DNA of 64,000 nucleotides from Zygnema cylindricum. Its lineage: Eukaryota > Streptophyta > Zygnematophyceae > Zygnematales > Zygnemataceae. Shown piece after piece: positions 47,901-58,093 of the stretch. The translations under genes were made by a program, and so were the position numbers. Within the stretch, counting starts at the first letter, position 1, and each line of letters opens with the position of its first letter. The stretch spans positions 320,567-384,566 of the forward strand of contig JBBHKE010003409.1 in the NCBI GenBank assembly GCA_037447655.1. Direction: 5' to 3'. The notes below the pieces were generated by a model. It saw only the letters and a list, made by a program, of their open reading frames with translations. It had not been told where the DNA came from and did no database searches.

Positions 47901-50873
47901 ATTTATATGCGTTTATATACATGTATAATTTACAGAGAGGGACAGGGAGAGAGAGAGCGAGAGGGAGAGAGATGGACAAACCATAAGCCATACACTAATT
48001 GCCTTGCTTGTAATCTCTTCCCTTATTCAGATGCATATCTGTCCACTACCTATTTATGTGCTCGCAAAAACAATAAAAAGATCTACAGTGAATTGGAAGG
48101 GAGATTCAATATCCGTTAAACAAGAGCTATCTCCAGTTGCTTCTGGACTACTTCTATAGGAACAGAAAACTAAGGCCCCGAACCCATAGGTCCTGATTTC
48201 AATTCCTGGTTTGTATCAGATAATTTCATTTGTACGGATTGTTACTAAGTCTTCATGAGAAACGTCTCAGCCTCTTAATACCTCTTGTCCCTTAATATCT
48301 CTGTCTTCTTTGTCGTTTTCAGGGGAAATTTTTCTTGGGGACATTTGTACTCTTCATGAAAAACCTCTCAACCTCTTAGTGCCTCTCAGCCTTTAAAAAC
48401 ACTGCCGTCAATCGCTATTAGCGTTAAGAACTTTATGGTGTGGGTTTATTTTAGTGTTATTTATTCTCATTTTAAGTTCAAGCGATGTGGACGGTCTTCA
48501 ACCGCTTATCATATTAGCATTAAGAAGAAAAAAATGCTATTATTATCGATATTTTATGTCCAGGGCCGGCACTGAATTAGTGTTATTAACGGTAGTAGTG
48601 ATTGACGGTATACCACTCAATCTTTTTTGTCGTTTTCAGGGGAAATTGTTCCTGGGAACGTTTCTTACTGCCTCTCAGCCTGTAGAATACTTCTTAATCA
48701 TTTTCACCTCTCAATCTCCCTTATCTTTCAATCTTTTTGACCTCTCCATCTTTTTGACCTCTCAGTCTTTTCTGCCTCTCAACCTTTCTCACCTCTCAAT
48801 TTTTTTCACCTCCCAATCTCTCTCGTCTCTCAATCTCTTTTACCTCTCCATCTTTTTGACCTCTCAGTCTTTTCTACCTCTCAATCATTTTCCCCTCTCA
48901 ATATTTTTTGTCGTTTTCAGGAGAAATGGTCCCTGGGGACGAGGAGCTTCTGAACGGTCCAAAGCTGCCGCCTCAAAGAGGCACATGGATGACGGAGCTC
49001 CCGCCGGAACGCCAGGTCACCACCTGCCTGCTGTAGAGGGGGGATACTTATGGCTTTTGGAAGTGCGAATGGGAGGGGGAGGGGGAGGGTGAGGGGGGGT
49101 GGTGCTTTCTTGAGATGTGATTTTTGGGAGTGGAGAGAGAGTGCAGGCAAGACAAGCCACGACAAGCACATTTTTTAGTCGAAAGGAACAAACAGGGAGG
49201 GGAGACACGTCAGAATGGACGGACACCCCAGCAGAGAAAGCAAAGAAGGCGAGAGATATGTAAGCAATGTTTATGTTTTTGCTGGTTGGGAGTTTTTGTG
49301 TTTCTAATTTGGGCCAAATTGTGACTGTAAATAGGTCACTTAGTCAGAGTATTATAAAAGTGGGTTTATTTGCGTCTTCTCATCTCCATTTCCATAACAG
49401 GTTACTAAACTGATTTGTATAGTATTGAAGGTTTACGTACAGGTTATTGAAGGTTTACGATTATTGAAGGCTTCATTGAAACTGTGTCCATGTGTCCATT
49501 TAGTTGGGTGAGAAAACTTTTCATGTCAAGCTCTCGGGATATTGAGTCTATGTTGATTTGAAAAGGCGGTTGTTATTGTGACAATGTCAAAATCGCAACT
49601 CATACTCGCTCACAAATCTAAGGCAAACTATCTGGAGATACGTGTATAAAAGACAATATGCAACTTCCAGTTTGAAAGAAAAGGAAAAATAAAACAAAAC
49701 AAACAGTAAAATTGGCAGGCAAATAGGATCTTGTTGTCAGTATCATAACGGAAGTAGCTATGAAAATTGGACAATAAATTTGTTATTGGGTGCAATTTTT
49801 GCATTTCAAATGTTGTTGGAAACTGGTGAGAAGATTGGATATCAAATAGAGAGATCAATTTTATATCTCCAAAAGAAAGTAGTAAGGAAAATTTACCAAA
49901 GGTCCATGACTTTCTCATTTCTCGCACTCATTTTGCATTCGATGAGTTAAAGAATCCGGATATACATATTATGTTATTTTTGATTTTTAACCAAAGGTGG
50001 CATAGTATGTATATCCGGATAATGCTCAAATTTTGAGTGTATGGGGGAAAAATAAAATCTGAGGTTACGGCCGATGTTTGATTATTTCCACCGTTTAAAC
50101 CTTGTTAAATGTCATTATACGACTCTAATAGTGTTATTTGACTGTGCCCCGTAAACTCGTTTAAATGTGATGATCAAACATTATAGCCTCGACAAGATTG
50201 CTTCAAACAGATAAGATACTCCACTTAAAGCTTATAAACCATGTGTACTTTTTCGTTTCATTTGTTTCGTCTGTGTCTGTTTGTATGTGATAGAATGACA
50301 GCAAGTCTTCTTTTTCTCCTTGTTTCTCTTTTCCCTTTCCCTTTTCCCCTTTTCACTTTTCCCTTTTCTCTTCTTGCTTTTTTCTTTTTTCCCTTTTATT
50401 CTTGTTTTTCTTCGTCTTGCCCTTTCTCTTTTCATGTACTTTTTTTCTCCCTACTCTTTTTTTATATGCACAGGTATTTGGAGGGCGCCATGCAAGCCCG
50501 GCTTCAAGGTCCGGAATCCGATCTAAATAGTGTGGCAGAAGCCTCCAAAATGGCAAAAACAGCTGCCCTAATTGATAAATACAATGCATCAAAAAGAAAG
50601 GTTTCTCTGTTAGAAAAACATCTAACAGAACAGGAGGAAGCATCGCAGAAGAAGTCGAAAAAGAAGAGTCAAAAGGGTGAAGATGAAAAAGGTGAGGGGA
50701 AAGAAAAGCAAGGAGTCGAGGCTTGGGAGGGCAACCATCCATGGCGACCGTGGGATAGGGAAACGGGTTTAACTGCGGGACGAAAACAGGTGAAGATGGA
50801 TAAAGACACAATGAAACAGGGATTGTCCTCACGATTTGGTAGCAGTAACACCGGAGAACGGAAGTTTCTGTAG
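41937..50873 (+). CDS. GPALPP-repeat, J-domain and DUF3752 protein, 11 exons
   Basis: Exons are 41937-42284, 42930-43513, 43817-43876, 44008-44110, 44674-44759, 45278-45389, 46414-46467, 47290-47338, 48921-49015, 49147-49259 and 50474-50873, GT-AG and in phase, giving 667 residues. Layout: a Lys/Arg/Ser/Glu-rich nuclear-type N-terminus (1-90); several IGP-type motifs (IGPDMGP, IGPIVSP, IGPSFP, IIGPAMPP at 312-319, MIGPMPP at 342-348); a J domain (366-431) with the HPDK tetrapeptide at 403-406; then the DUF3752 tail with WMTELPPER, GRGDTSEWTDTP, HPWRPWDRETGL and a final SRFGSSNTGERKFL. Proteins of this layout in plants are annotated as J-domain proteins. The GPALPP1-type relatives lack the J domain. 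J domains stimulate Hsp70 ATPase, and with the nuclear-type tail a role with nuclear Hsp70 or RNA processing is inference. Introns 5, 7 and 8 contain tandem repeats. Confidence 0.9.
45124..45250. repeat. Direct duplication, about 75-base unit
   Basis: CAACAACATAACCTT followed by CTCTCTCATAGTTAACATG occurs twice (about 45131 and 45204), directly upstream of the exon 6 acceptor of the J-domain gene. Confidence 0.8.
46795..47275. repeat. Degenerate tandem array ending at an exon acceptor
   Basis: About five copies of a 70-120 base unit: TAAGTTTAATAAGT / TTAATGTCTT / TAGACCACAT / CTTTG / CTGCAGTTTCACCCA. Each copy carries a pyrimidine-CTGCAG|TTTCACC acceptor-like site. The last copy runs up to the exon 8 acceptor (47289) of the J-domain gene. 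Confidence 0.75.
48311..48945. repeat. Three copies of an intron/exon junction, with CT-repeat tract
   Basis: TTTGTCGTTTTCAGG(G/A)GAAAT followed by a CTGGGGAC-like block occurs at 48311-48344, 48626-48660 and 48908-48940. The last is the true exon 9 acceptor and coding start. Between copies 2 and 3 lies a 230-base pyrimidine array of (CA/GA)CCTCTCAATCTTTTT units. Confidence 0.8.
48400..48612. mobile_element. Family 1 MITE, diverged
   Basis: CACTGCCGTCAATCGCTATTAG at the left and CGGTAGTAGTGATTGACGGTATA at the right are inverted. The interior has TTTTAGTGTTATTTATTCTCATTTTAAG. It lies in intron 8 of the J-domain gene between two junction copies. Confidence 0.65.
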
Positions 50874-53800
50874 CAAAAAGTATTTTGATGTGATTTCCCA
50901 CGGATTTCCTATGTGTTGGTTGGGCAAATACAGAAAAAATTTCCCTTGACCCATTGGAGACGTAACTGATGTCCCTCATCTCTTTTTTCTATTTTCCCCC
51001 TTTTTATTTTAACATCGGGATGAACTCGTTACTAAAACTGTCACTGTTCTCAACAGAGGTTACATGCAAGCATCTTTTCCGTGATATGTGAGACTCTCCT
51101 ATTGCTGGTTTTATGGCAACTGAGGTTCTTTTTTGTGATCTCCGATTGTTGTAGTAACATACCTCATTTTTAATTGCTCTAGTCTGTCCAAAGCCAACTG
51201 AACCTTAAACCGTATTCTCATACAGTCCTCTGTTTGAACCATCCACACTATTATCCACTCCTCGTTCCTTTTTATAAAGGTTATTCACATCCACACTGTA
51301 GTGCCTTAACTGTAACATGTTAAGACTCAATGGCCTCTTTACAGCATTTCGATTTGGCAGAAATGTGACAGGCGTAACTTTTGGTAACCACTCTGAGCTG
51401 ATTAAGGACACTTGGTCGTCTTAATTGCCTTTCCATGTGATAGCTACACTGGAACAAGGCACCAAATCTAACGGAAACTGCTTTGGAAATTGGCAAAACA
51501 GTGTCAAACTGATTGACCTATCCTAAAAATTTGGATTTTTTATTTTTAGTTTTATTTATTTCAATTTCCTGTTGGAACGCTCCATTCCATCCATACTAGT
51601 TCTCGTAAAGGTAAGGCTGTTGTGTTATATGTGAAAGAAAATTGGAATCAAGCAATCGATTTGAATTAGAATCCACATAATATATGGCAGACATACCTAC
51701 ATCCTGGGATCAGATGACTTTGTCACAATCAGAACGTTTCATTGGGTAAATTGTCTAACAAAAGGAAAAGGTGTCGCGTAGTGTCTACACAGCGACAGAG
51801 AAGGATATCGGTGCTGTTTCACAACCCTTGATAGTTGATACCAAGGTTATTTACTGTGATGCGTCACGTAGGCCGGTTGTGAGCTCCATCTAGATAGAAC
51901 ATGTGAACCGATGGTACACATTTCTCTGAATAAATGCTTGTCGTGTGCAATTTTCTTCATATGCATCACTTATTGTGGGCTCAGCTGAAAACTTTTCAAG
52001 CATTTAGGTGGAGAGCAGAAAACCATAACCACTGCTATTCAGCACTTTCGAAAAAAAATGCCATAAGGTGCTTCTGTATGTTTGCTCCTCATGCTGAACA
52101 TACGGCAAATTTTGTAGGGTTTAGTGCATTACTAATGAAACCATTTTCAATTCTGTACGGAAACCATTTCTAGGTTTTGTCATCCAAATTCAGCGGACAT
52201 CGTACAGGTCAACAAAGAACTCTTTACGAGGTTTCTCGTGTACTTTTGAATCCGTTATCGTACTTTCAACCAGTGCTTATTTCGTTTCACATAACTTCAG
52301 CAGCACTTTCTTTTCTGTCTAATTAACTCCTACTTTAATTTGTGACTTACTTTCTTTTTTCACCATCCTTCCTCTTTTTGTAATGTTGCAAAAACTGTGT
52401 AGTTATTAAGATATTTTAGTTGGCTCAAAATGTACCAATTTTAGGGTCCAATTTTGCTTCATAAAGTAATGGATTTGTACTTCATTAAAGCCTAACCTCC
52501 TCCAGTCCAAAACTAACACAACTAAAACAAAACAAAAAAGACCTAAACTAGAGTGTGGTAGCCCACCATTGTAGGAAGAAGTATGGCAAAATACATTGTA
52601 AAGTTTGACAATGATTGAGATATCTCTCAACGACTATAACTTCACGATTATTTATAAGATTTGTTGCGTCCTCCACTCCACACAGTTTTTATCAGAAAAA
52701 AAATTAAACTTGTAAGTTGTAGCACTGCAATGGCAATACATAAATCATAGATTTTCACTAACATATTGAACCGAATCAGCGTCAAACCCAATAGCAAAAA
52801 AGGATAAATTAGTAACATTAAGTTAGCGTCCTCCGCACGTATTACAAGCTATAATAAAAACCAAAGAGTAAACAAAATGTGTAGTGTTCTAATACGAACA
52901 ATGACACCACCACCATAATCAAAACTATTGTACCTAATTCCATGACTTTCGTATGGTTCCATCATTCCAATCCTTGACATCATCGTCACCATCAATGTCA
53001 AAATCATCATAAGCGACAGGAGCGGGAAGAAGGGAAAGAGAGGGAGCGAGAGGAATAGAGAGGGGAGAGAGAAGGTGAGGGATTGATAAAAAGTGTTTTC
53101 CCAAATATGAGAGGGGGAGAGGGAGAGGGAGAGGGAGAGGAAGGGAAGGGAGGGAGGGAAGGGGGGGAGTGAGGGAGGGAGAGGGGGAGAGAGGGAAAGA
53201 GGGAGGAGGAAGGAGGGAGGGAGGGAGGGAGGGAGAACCTCGACTGGGTTGAGGCAGGTCTGAGGTGTTGTTTCAGGAGGTTTGGGAAGTATGATGATGA
53301 TTCCATTTTGAAGCAATAAAATAAATGAGGGAAATATTGGCGTGGGGGAACCCTCACGATGTCGACATCAGCAGAGAAGTGGATAGCCATATTTAGCCCC
53401 ACCAATGGGAGAACAAAATGTGGTGCCGTCACCGGTGGTTATATGAGAGACGCCCATAAAAAAAGGAGTCGAGAGTGTCGTATCCTCAAAGTATCATATG
53501 GAAGTTCCACCAATTTGTATGCGATATGATTTGTCAATGAATAGTGAGAGACTATCTTACTTGAAAATAAATACGTTTTTGTTGATTGAAACTAACATCA
53601 AACAATGCTTAGTGCATACGGTTGAGGTCTAGTTATCCGTTTATTTTAATGTACATTACAAGAGAATTTAGATTAGGATTAACAGTCATGTAATTTTTTG
53701 ACCTATAAAGTGCAATTTTATTACAACCTCGTTGTACTCGTATGGTTATTCATCATGAGTTTTGCTGTAAATATTCACATTTTTTTTGTATGTAGGTGTT

Positions 53801-54667
53801 GTACAGTCTGAATTTGAGTTATTTACTCTTGTTTTACAAAGTTTGGACAAGTCGGACTGGATTATGATATGTAATGTGACATACTAAAAAAAATATAGAG
53901 TAGTATAGATTTTAGAATATTGTAATAATATCTAAATACAAATACATCGACGATGACAATTCATTTTTTGATACTCGACCTGTCGAGCCCCTGTTGTCGT
54001 TCGATAATAGGTAGTATCGATTATTGAAACCGTAGCGAAAAAAAATGATACACAACATCAGTAAACACAATTAAAATACTTAAATTAATTTGTCCGAGGG
54101 GATGAAAATAAATGTTTTTTAAATAGTTATGAAATGTGATATTTGTGCGTGCATACGATCTCATCACACGAGCTCTGTTGTAATGTTTTAAAAACCAAAA
54201 TCCATTTCTCGAAGTTAAGTGGTTGACAAAACGGAGCACATGGCCTATGTAAGGTTGTCTTCTTTCGTCCATCTTCGACTGTATCTTACTTTTCATGGGT
54301 GAATTGTACAAATGCAGTTTTGATAACACTAACCAGAAACTGCTCGATCGTTGTTACATCGTGGATGCGAAAAAAGAAAATCGGACAATCAATTTTTACA
54401 CCTAAAAGATTAGGGCATCTTGGTAAATCTCCAATACCGTGTTTTATATAAAAGAAACTTATGGAATGTAACACACCAAAAGTCCTTACGAGTACGAGTG
54501 CAAATAATTTGTCTTAGGTGGCCACGGTACGACGTTTAAATTTGGTTGTTTTGCATTCGTGCATTTCTTATGTTTTCATTACTTATGCCACCGCGCTCAC
54601 TTTACTGAATTTTTTATTGTATCACCCAGAGCCTAAGCTTCCGATGTCATGCAAACTATTTACTATA

Positions 54668-54879
54668 GTTGCATATCGATAGCCTATTGCCGATAAATGC
54701 CATGTACATCTTTTTTACCTATCGATAATTTATATATTTGTTCGATATATCGGTAAATATATTATTGGCGATAATTTTGTTGGCCCTGGAGCGATTTATT
54801 TAGACTCCTCACCGTTCGATAACGGATAATAGCAGGTATCGTATTTACCGCGACAAGAAACAAGCCGATACACAACACT
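54668..54879. mobile_element. Family 2-like element, degenerate
   Basis: It is bounded by TA-GTTGCATATCGATAG and CCGATACACAACAC. The interior is rich in CGATAA/TATCG palindromes (TTCGATATATCGG). A second related end begins at 54892 (TGTTGGCCGATACCG). Confidence 0.5.
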
Positions 54880-55129
54880 GCCATTTATTGTGTTGGCCGA
54901 TACCGAAGGGGGTTGAGGGTCCGAAACGCTCGTTTTGTATCATGATCTCATTGTAGTCTTGCGTATCGAGAGCCTTTTGCCGATATTCGATAATGTGTAT
55001 TTTTTTACCTACTGATAATCGATATGTTGTCCCGGTGTAACGAGAAGGCTAACATATATTGCCATGAGTTTTCGGTTCGATAATAATTGCTATATCCATA
55101 TGTTGGGCTGCCAATTTTTTTTTTTCAAA

Positions 55130-55190
55130 CCACCCCCCCCCCCTCCCCGCAGCAGGGGGGAAGGGGGGGGAGGGGGGGGGGGGGTAGGAG
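55130..55190. repeat. C-run/G-run inverted homopolymer pair
   Basis: A run of about 12 C, a CCTCCCCGCAGCAGGGG turn, then GGGGGGG and GGGGGGGGGGGG blocks. The two halves can pair as a hairpin, and the G-rich half has the spacing of a G-quadruplex motif. This is also a likely site of sequencing error. Confidence 0.8.
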
Positions 55191-55355
55191 GATCTTCGTC
55201 CATTTGCAACGGTATAATTGATTGGAAGGACGGAGATAAATTTTGTGAAACATTCATCTAATAGTGATATGTGGATCCCATTGGAAGGAAAACGAGCAAA
55301 GGCCCAAAATGCACATCTGCATTTGCGTGTTTTCCTTTCAAATACTTGAGAGAAA

Positions 55356-55910
55356 ATGCCAAAATTTCTCGAAGAGTTGGAGAAAGAAACTGGAACCAAG
55401 GTGTGTTATTGTGACGGATATTCTGTTTTTTATGTTGTTTTGTTTTCCTGCATTCGTGGGTGTATTTTATGGATCTTTACATTGCAGTTACGGAAGAGAA
55501 AAACAATAATCAAAAAGGAAGAATCAATTAAGCCTTTCCTTGTAAGTCTATGTTTTGGGAAAGGATGCATGTTAGTTTCAGTTGACATGTTTTTAAACCC
55601 AATTGCTTGTTTATTTCAGATTGGACGTAAAAATTCGCAAAAAAATGCCGCGTTTAAAAGACTCATTTTGCTGCCCGATAACGAGCTAATGAGTAGCTCA
55701 TTAATGACTTTACACGTGCGGTCAAAAAGAAACTACACCGCGCATCGTTATTGGTGTCAAAGTTTAGATAGTGTGGAAGTAAAAATACCGTCATTGATGC
55801 TAATTAAGAATTTGAAAATTATAAAAAAAAAGGTTTATTCTAATTTCGGCGTTAACGCTAATTTGGGGACAGCAAAAATGGAATATTCTTCGTACGATTA
55901 TACACATTAA
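55356..55910 (+). CDS. Small basic protein, 3 exons, last exon runs into a transposon
   Basis: ATG at 55356 starts MPKFLEELEKETGTK, then GT donor (55401). Exon 2 is 55488-55541 (LRKRKTIIKKEESIKPFL) between consensus AG and GTAAGT. Exon 3 starts at 55620 (IGRKNSQKNAAFKRLILL) and stays open through the Family 1 element that begins at 55734, stopping at 55908. The joined frame is 129 residues: 71 native and 58 from the element. Not recognised. The native part is strongly basic, so a nucleic-acid-binding role or a transposon-related origin is possible. Either the element inserted into exon 3 and truncated the gene, or it supplies a new C-terminus. Confidence 0.5.
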   Translation: MPKFLEELEKETGTKVCYCDGYSVFYVVLFSCIRGCILWIFTLQLRKRKTIIKKEESIKPFLVSLCFGKGCMLVSVDMFLNPIACLFQIGRKNSQKNAAFKRLILLPDNELMSSSLMTLHVRSKRNYTAHRYWCQSLDSVEVKIPSLMLIKNLKIIKKKVYSNFGVNANLGTAKMEYSSYDYTH

Positions 55911-56000
55911 TATGTGTAACCGTACACAAACCTAAAAATTGTATGTCGGCGCCAAATCGAGTATCCGTACCGATGAGACAATTTTACGGCGGTTACGTGT
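55734..56000 (+). mobile_element. Family 1 element, left half, second copy of the 23658 type
   Basis: It starts TA-CACCGCGCATCGTTATTGG and follows the 23658 copy block by block: GTCAAAGTTTAGATAGTGTGG, AATTTCGGCGTTAACGCTAA, CGATTATACACATTAATATG. Similarity fades after about 56000 and no right terminus was found. Confidence 0.7.
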
Positions 56001-56698
56001 CAATGCTATACCGCGTAACGTAAAGTTTAATTACAGTTCTTTTTGTTTAAGTTTACAGAAAGGGTTAACACTCCATGCCATTTCTACGCGTAACTTGGAC
56101 GTATGGCCGTAGTTCCGTTCGTCCGTATCTCATGTATTCTAATAACGTCCCTTTTGGGTAGTTTTATTAGAGTTAAGTATGCTAATATGTGTCTTAATTG
56201 TAATAAGTGTGTTACCTCGTCTGTCTTTCAGACGTCTCACCTGTATTAACGTCAACGTTTTCCTGTATTAGAGTAAATGTTGACACTAAAATGAACCAAA
56301 AAGTACATAATGACCAACCAAATAATAATTCACGTCACGTGATTGGCCGCCAAAGATTACACCTGTCCGATTTTTTATCCACGCAAACATTATGGCTTTT
56401 TTTACGGTGCAACACAATACGCCTGTCTTACCCGCTGCCTTTCCAAGAAAGACCCGTACATTCAATGAGCTGCCATATTTTCCCACGCCTTTTTCATGAA
56501 AAACGTCCATTGTCAACCACGTGCATACTCTCACGTTGAAAACTGACGCAAATTTTAAAACTTTCCCGCTATCACCGTGTCGCTTTTAAAATCGAAATAT
56601 TTGACTTTCAAACTAAATATTTGATTTAAAATTTTGAATGTTCAAATTTTGGCCAAGCTTTTCCCTCCTTTTATTCACAAGAGATTCCCTTCCCTTCC

Positions 56699-56706
56699 TA
56701 TATATA
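56699..56706 (+). promoter_or_regulatory. TATA box candidate
   Basis: TATATATA followed by CTCGGC, about 250 bases upstream of the ATG at 56952, in otherwise mixed sequence. Position fits a core promoter for the two-exon gene that follows, leaving a 5-prime UTR of roughly 200 bases. Confidence 0.5.
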
Positions 56707-56951
56707 CTCGGCTTTAACTCCAACAATGCCACTCTTTTTCCTCCCTTCGCATCTACCTTTGTTGTTGCATCTTATATTTGTTGCTTCATATTTATCTTTG
56801 ACCAGTTACCGTCACTATCTTAAGAAAATATGTGGCCCATTACCACCTTTTTTGCGGCGAAAGCCAAAGCTCCCCCTGTATTTTTCCCACATCCGGTTGA
56901 GGAGGAGATGGAGTGGGGCGAAAAGAGGGAGAGGTAGAGGCAGGTGAAGGG

Positions 56952-57581
56952 ATGGGATCACAAAATGATGACACCCTCATGGAAGATGGTGGGTCCAATT
57001 TCGGCTCACCCCCAAATTCACCTCCGGACTCACCGCCAGAATCACCGAGTGTGGACCACGGTATCAGCCCGGTGGTGAGATGCAAGCTCCAACACGTGTC
57101 GACAAAGGCTGCACGCGTTTGTGTAATCAATTGGATGATTGCGGATTGTAATGCAAACGGAAAGGATTGCCTTATCTCGATTACCTTCAACAAGTTTCTG
57201 GAACACTTTACTGGCGAATATAATACTAGTAAGCAATATTACCTTATATTCTTACCTTACATGAGTTTTTACGGCTGCTTACATTGTGTGTCTTAATATA
57301 GTATTCGCTTATAATGTGACATTTTGTTTACCTCTACCTTTATGTGTTCGTTTCAATTTATATATATTTTTTCCTCGCCCCCACCACATTTTCTTAATGT
57401 TGTTTTGTTGGATCCTCGTGCACCGTCGTGAAACACCGACGACAGCGTGTCGTCGCTTGTGGTTGTAGCATCCTGATATGTTTAGCTCGCAGCCACATCG
57501 AAGCGCCGACGCGTGGATGAAGAAATCGAACTGGCGACGACAATTCGTCGTCGCGACAACGATAAAAATGACGAAGTATAA
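56952..57581 (+). CDS. Two-exon gene of unknown function, 121 residues
   Basis: Exon 1 is 56952-57228 (donor CTA|GTAAGC) and exon 2 is 57493-57581 (acceptor CGCAG|CC). They join in phase, and AATAAA follows at 57620. The N-terminus is acidic and Pro/Ser-rich (repeated SPP: NFGSPPNSPPDSPPESPS). The middle is a compact globular-looking stretch with Cys and hydrophobics (VRCKLQHVSTKAARVCVINW ... ITFNKFLEHFTGEY). The C-terminus is highly charged with TSKRRRVDEE, a possible nuclear localisation signal. No family recognised. A promoter-like TATA box, intron and polyadenylation signal support a transcribed gene, but an accessory gene of a transposon is possible given the neighbourhood. Confidence 0.55.
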
Positions 57582-58093
57582 TAGCGAGCATAATTTAATT
57601 TTTTGTCCTTAGTTAGTTTAATAAATATGAACCTTTGTATGGTCGACGAGGCTTTGTCTTTGTCTCATTGTTGGAATCGCGGAATCATTATACCGCGTGA
57701 TTTTTTTATTCAGTTTCGTCGTCACACTGTTGGATTTTCAAAAAAAAATAAAGACAAGACGATTTTCCTTTGACGTGGACCACACAATCTGTAAGTGTAT
57801 TTTGCACGTCGTTGCCACTCTTGGAAACTTCTAAGCAGTGAGCCGCGACGTCTCCTAATTTCGTTTCGTCGTCACACTGTTGGAATGATCAAATTCATTG
57901 GATTAGCGACCACTTCGTGCCGTCGCGAACAATACATTCAGCAAGTATATATCGAACGCATAGAAAGCGTTAAAACCTCGTGCGTTCTTTTTACGTATGA
58001 CCTTTAATTTTCAAGACAAACTCTAATGTTCTATCGTCCTTTTGTGTAGCTGACTCTTCTCCTTCATTTTTTTGTCACGTGTGGCCAATATAC
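57582..58093. other. Spacer with a duplicated 20-base block
   Basis: TTTCGTCGTCACACTGTTGG occurs at about 57713 and 57863. The sequence is otherwise unremarkable and separates two unidentified genes. Confidence 0.5.

Larger units (their letters stand above)
50874..55355. other. Gene-poor stretch with purine tract and Family 2 ends
   Basis: After the J-domain gene no convincing exon was found for 4.4 kb. Contents: a GAGGGAGGG tract at 53020-53240; Family 2-like right ends (GATACACAAC) at about 54040 and 54879; left ends with TATCGATAG / TATCGAGAG near 54668 and 54955; and a C-run then G-run at 55130-55185. A 26-codon acidic reading near 52937-53016 on the minus strand was considered and not called. 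Confidence 0.45.

Noticed and set aside
52934-53016. Acidic minus-strand reading (AYDDFDIDGDDDVKDWNDG) ending in TAG
   Set aside because: It looks coding-like, but no AG acceptor precedes it and the adjoining sequence is a purine/pyrimidine tract; no partner exon found.
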